From positions 62,001 through 126,000 of the forward strand of contig NZ_RDQN01000003.1 of assembly GCF_003703395.1 (NCBI RefSeq): a stretch of 64,000 nucleotides of DNA. The letters run 5' to 3'. A model generated the notes under the pieces. That model worked only from the letters and a program-made list of their open reading frames with translations. It ran no database searches and had not been told where the DNA came from. Both the position numbers and the translations under genes were made by a program. Position 1 is the stretch's first letter. Every line of letters starts with the position of its first letter. This DNA comes from Pseudoxanthomonas spadix. Lineage in GTDB: Bacteria > Pseudomonadota > Gammaproteobacteria > Xanthomonadales > Xanthomonadaceae. Below are positions 62,452-64,000 of the stretch, in pieces.

Positions 62452-63249
62452 ATGCCGACGCTGACGGTGTTGCAATACGTGCTCGGAATGGGTGCGGGCG
62501 TGCTGGTGGGCTTTACCCTGGGATTGGTCGGTGGTGGCGGCTCGATCCTGGCGGTACCGCTGATGGTCTATCTGGTCGGGGTGGACAACCCACATGTCGC
62601 CATCGGCACCAGCGCCCTGGCGGTGGCGGTCAACGCCGCGACCAACCTGGCCAACCACGCCCGGCGTGGCAACGTGAAGTGGGCCTGCGCGGGCGTGTTC
62701 GCCCTGGCTGGCGTTGCTGGTGCTTTCCTCGGCTCCAGTCTGGGCAAGGCCTTCGATGGACAGAAGCTGCTGATGCTGTTCGCGTTGCTGATGATCGTGG
62801 TCGGCGTGCTGATGTTGAAAAAGCGCGACGCCCAGGGCGACCCGGATGTCCACCTCAACCGGCAGAACGGGCCGCGCCTGCTGCTGGGCGGGGGCCTGGC
62901 CGGCGCGCTGTCCGGGTTCTTCGGCATTGGCGGTGGCTTCCTGATCGTGCCGGGGCTGGTGGCGGCCACGCGCATGCCGATGCTGTATGCGGTGGGCAGT
63001 TCACTGGTGGCGGTCACTGCCTTCGGCCTGACCACCGCACTCAACTACGCCCGTTCCGGCCTGGTGGACTGGGCGCTGGCAGCGGTCTTTATTGGCGGTG
63101 GCTTGTTCGGCGGACTGTTCGGGGCGCGTCTGGCCACGCATCTGTCCAGGCGGCGAGGCACGCTCAATGCCGTGTTCGCAGCACTGATCTTTGTCACCGC
63201 GCTGTACATGCTGGTCAAGTCGGCCCTGGCGATCCATGGCGCGCGTTGA
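62452..63249 (+). CDS. TauE/SafE-family sulfite/organosulfonate exporter (TSUP)
   Basis: A 265-residue membrane protein with eight segments of the TSUP (TauE/SafE) family. The repeated family marks are GFTLGLVGGGGSILAVPLM near 22-40 and GALSGFFGIGGGFLIVPGLV near 145-165. It lies 2 bp after sqr. Export of sulfite or thiosulfate, the products of the dioxygenase, is the likely job. ATG 62452 is chosen over an upstream open frame within sqr. Confidence 0.92.
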   Translation: MPTLTVLQYVLGMGAGVLVGFTLGLVGGGGSILAVPLMVYLVGVDNPHVAIGTSALAVAVNAATNLANHARRGNVKWACAGVFALAGVAGAFLGSSLGKAFDGQKLLMLFALLMIVVGVLMLKKRDAQGDPDVHLNRQNGPRLLLGGGLAGALSGFFGIGGGFLIVPGLVAATRMPMLYAVGSSLVAVTAFGLTTALNYARSGLVDWALAAVFIGGGLFGGLFGARLATHLSRRRGTLNAVFAALIFVTALYMLVKSALAIHGAR

Positions 63250-63265
63250 TCACGGTGGATTGACG

Positions 63266-63397
63266 ATGCGGTGCGGACCCTGCGTGCGTCGGCTGCCCCG
63301 CCAGCCGCTGGTGATCGGATGGGTGTCAAAGGTGGTCGACAAGGTTGGCTTGTTTTGCAAGGGCGCCCGGCGCCGCGACTTGATTGAGGTGATCTGA
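63266..63397 (+). CDS. Small basic ORF overlapping cioA start
   Basis: A 43-residue open frame, ATG at 63266 with GGTGGA at 63256-63261 as a possible ribosome site. It is basic, starts MRCGPCVRRLPRQ and has an amphipathic VVDKVGLFCKGARRRDL part. The TGA shares its last base with the cioA ATG (TGATG), so translation could be coupled. No family is recognised; a leader peptide or chance frame is possible. Confidence 0.3.
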   Translation: MRCGPCVRRLPRQPLVIGWVSKVVDKVGLFCKGARRRDLIEVI

Positions 63398-64000
63398 TGG
63401 ATGCCCTGCTACTGGCGCGGGCGCAGTTTGCGTTTACCGTCTCCTTCCACTTCATCTTTCCGGCGTTTTCCATCGGCCTGGCCAGCTTCCTGATGGTGCT
63501 CGAAGCCATGTGGCTGCGCACCGGCAGCGGCCTGTACGCCAACCTCTACCGTTACTGGCTGAAGATCTTCGCCGTGGTGTTTGGCATGGGCGTGGTCTCG
63601 GGCATCGTGATGTCCTACCAGTTTGGAACCAACTGGTCGGTGTTCTCGGCCAAGGCGGGCCCGATCATCGGGCCGCTGATGGCCTACGAGGTGATGACGG
63701 CGTTCTTCCTGGAGGCCGGGTTCCTGGGGGTGATGTTGTTCGGCATCTCCAAGGTTGGCCCCCGGCTGCATTTCTTCGCGACCTGCATGGTGGCGCTGGG
63801 GACCCTGATCTCGGCGACCTGGATCATCAGTGTCAACAGCTGGATGCAGACCCCTGCCGGCTATGCGATCAATGCCGACGGGCAGTTCGTTCCGGCAGGC
63901 TCGTGGCTGCCGATCATCTTCAACCCCAGCTTCCCGTATCGCCTTGTGCACACGGTCATTGCCGCCTTCCTGACCACCTCGCTGGTGGTCGGCGCGGTCG
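63397..64000 (+). CDS. cioA: CydA/CioA, cytochrome bd-type quinol oxidase subunit I (partial)
   Basis: The first 201 residues of subunit I of a bd-type oxidase. Recognised marks: His18 in SFHFIFPAFS (haem ligand), SYQFGTNWSVF, YEVMTAFFLEAGFLGVM with its conserved Glu pair, NSWMQTPAGY, and HTVIAAFLTTSLVVG at the edge with another haem ligand His. The sequence is of the cyanide-insensitive CIO type (close to Pseudomonas CioA). It is cut by the window edge. It follows the sulfide operon with a 148-bp gap and a small overlapping frame; a sulfide-resistant oxidase taking electrons from SQR fits. Confidence 0.93.
   Translation, partial: MDALLLARAQFAFTVSFHFIFPAFSIGLASFLMVLEAMWLRTGSGLYANLYRYWLKIFAVVFGMGVVSGIVMSYQFGTNWSVFSAKAGPIIGPLMAYEVMTAFFLEAGFLGVMLFGISKVGPRLHFFATCMVALGTLISATWIISVNSWMQTPAGYAINADGQFVPAGSWLPIIFNPSFPYRLVHTVIAAFLTTSLVVGAV

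Overview
The window is a GC-rich chromosomal segment of a gammaproteobacterium, most likely a member of the Xanthomonadaceae/Lysobacteraceae (Xanthomonas, Stenotrophomonas, Pseudoxanthomonas or a close relative). This rests on the protein sequences as recalled, on two proteins with the XVIPCD-type C-terminal signal used by the Xanthomonadales bacterial-killing type IV secretion system, on a TPP-riboswitch/TonB receptor/PnuT thiamine locus, and on intergenic inverted repeats of the kind common in this family. The genus cannot be fixed from the sequence alone. No rRNA, tRNA, CRISPR array or intact insertion sequence was seen. The last gene (cioA) runs off the right edge.

Layout. 0.1-7.5 kb: housekeeping yajC-secD-secF, ispB facing ssb, and an OPT-family peptide transporter. 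7.7-9.8 kb: secreted S9 peptidase. 10.0-13.3 kb: an accessory patch with a lipase-type effector, its probable ankyrin lipoprotein immunity protein, a decayed effector paralogue, an AhpD-like protein, a broken ArsR gene and a ~120-bp direct repeat. 13.3-29.8 kb: cstA-ybdD (peptide/pyruvate uptake), corA, phaZ, a methyltransferase, hemJ, a GT39-type transferase, a PhoA-like alkaline phosphatase, a dicarboxylate/amino-acid symporter, a thioesterase, two NlpC/P60 cell-wall hydrolases, slyD and a DUF418 protein. 29.9-36.3 kb: glutathione-reductase-type flavoprotein and a marR-oprM-emrA-emrB efflux operon. 36.4-43.2 kb: ypjD, ffh, an aminotransferase IV, rpsP-rimM-trmD-rplS, a small lipoprotein and hslR. 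43.2-48 kb: a repeat-rich spacer, then the TPP-riboswitch thiamine uptake pair and a phosphotransferase. 48-53 kb: katG and mutS. 53.5-57.6 kb: a small putative immunity gene and a 1181-residue DUF2235/XVIPCD effector. 57.7-64 kb: a sulfide/persulfide detoxification island under a BigR-like repressor, leading into a cyanide-insensitive bd oxidase.

How genes work together. In the right-hand island a BigR-like sensor (Cys36 and Cys102, spaced as in BigR) and a 1-Cys peroxiredoxin are read left, while persulfide dioxygenase, two YeeE/YedE channels, a Cys-phosphatase/rhodanese-like protein, sulfide:quinone oxidoreductase, a TauE/SafE exporter and cioA are read right, from an AT-rich palindrome. 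SQR would deliver electrons from sulfide to quinone, and a bd-type oxidase that tolerates sulfide would re-oxidise the quinol. The two XVIPCD effector loci are toxin/immunity cargo for a type IV killing machine whose structural genes lie outside the window.

The most interesting points are: the DUF2235 effector with two C-terminal modules and its non-exported partner; the ankyrin-lipoprotein/lipase pair beside a degraded copy of the same effector family; a MITE-like family of ~155-170 bp, one copy of which supplies the trmD stop codon and splits the rpsP-rimM-trmD-rplS operon; and the sulfide-to-CIO island.
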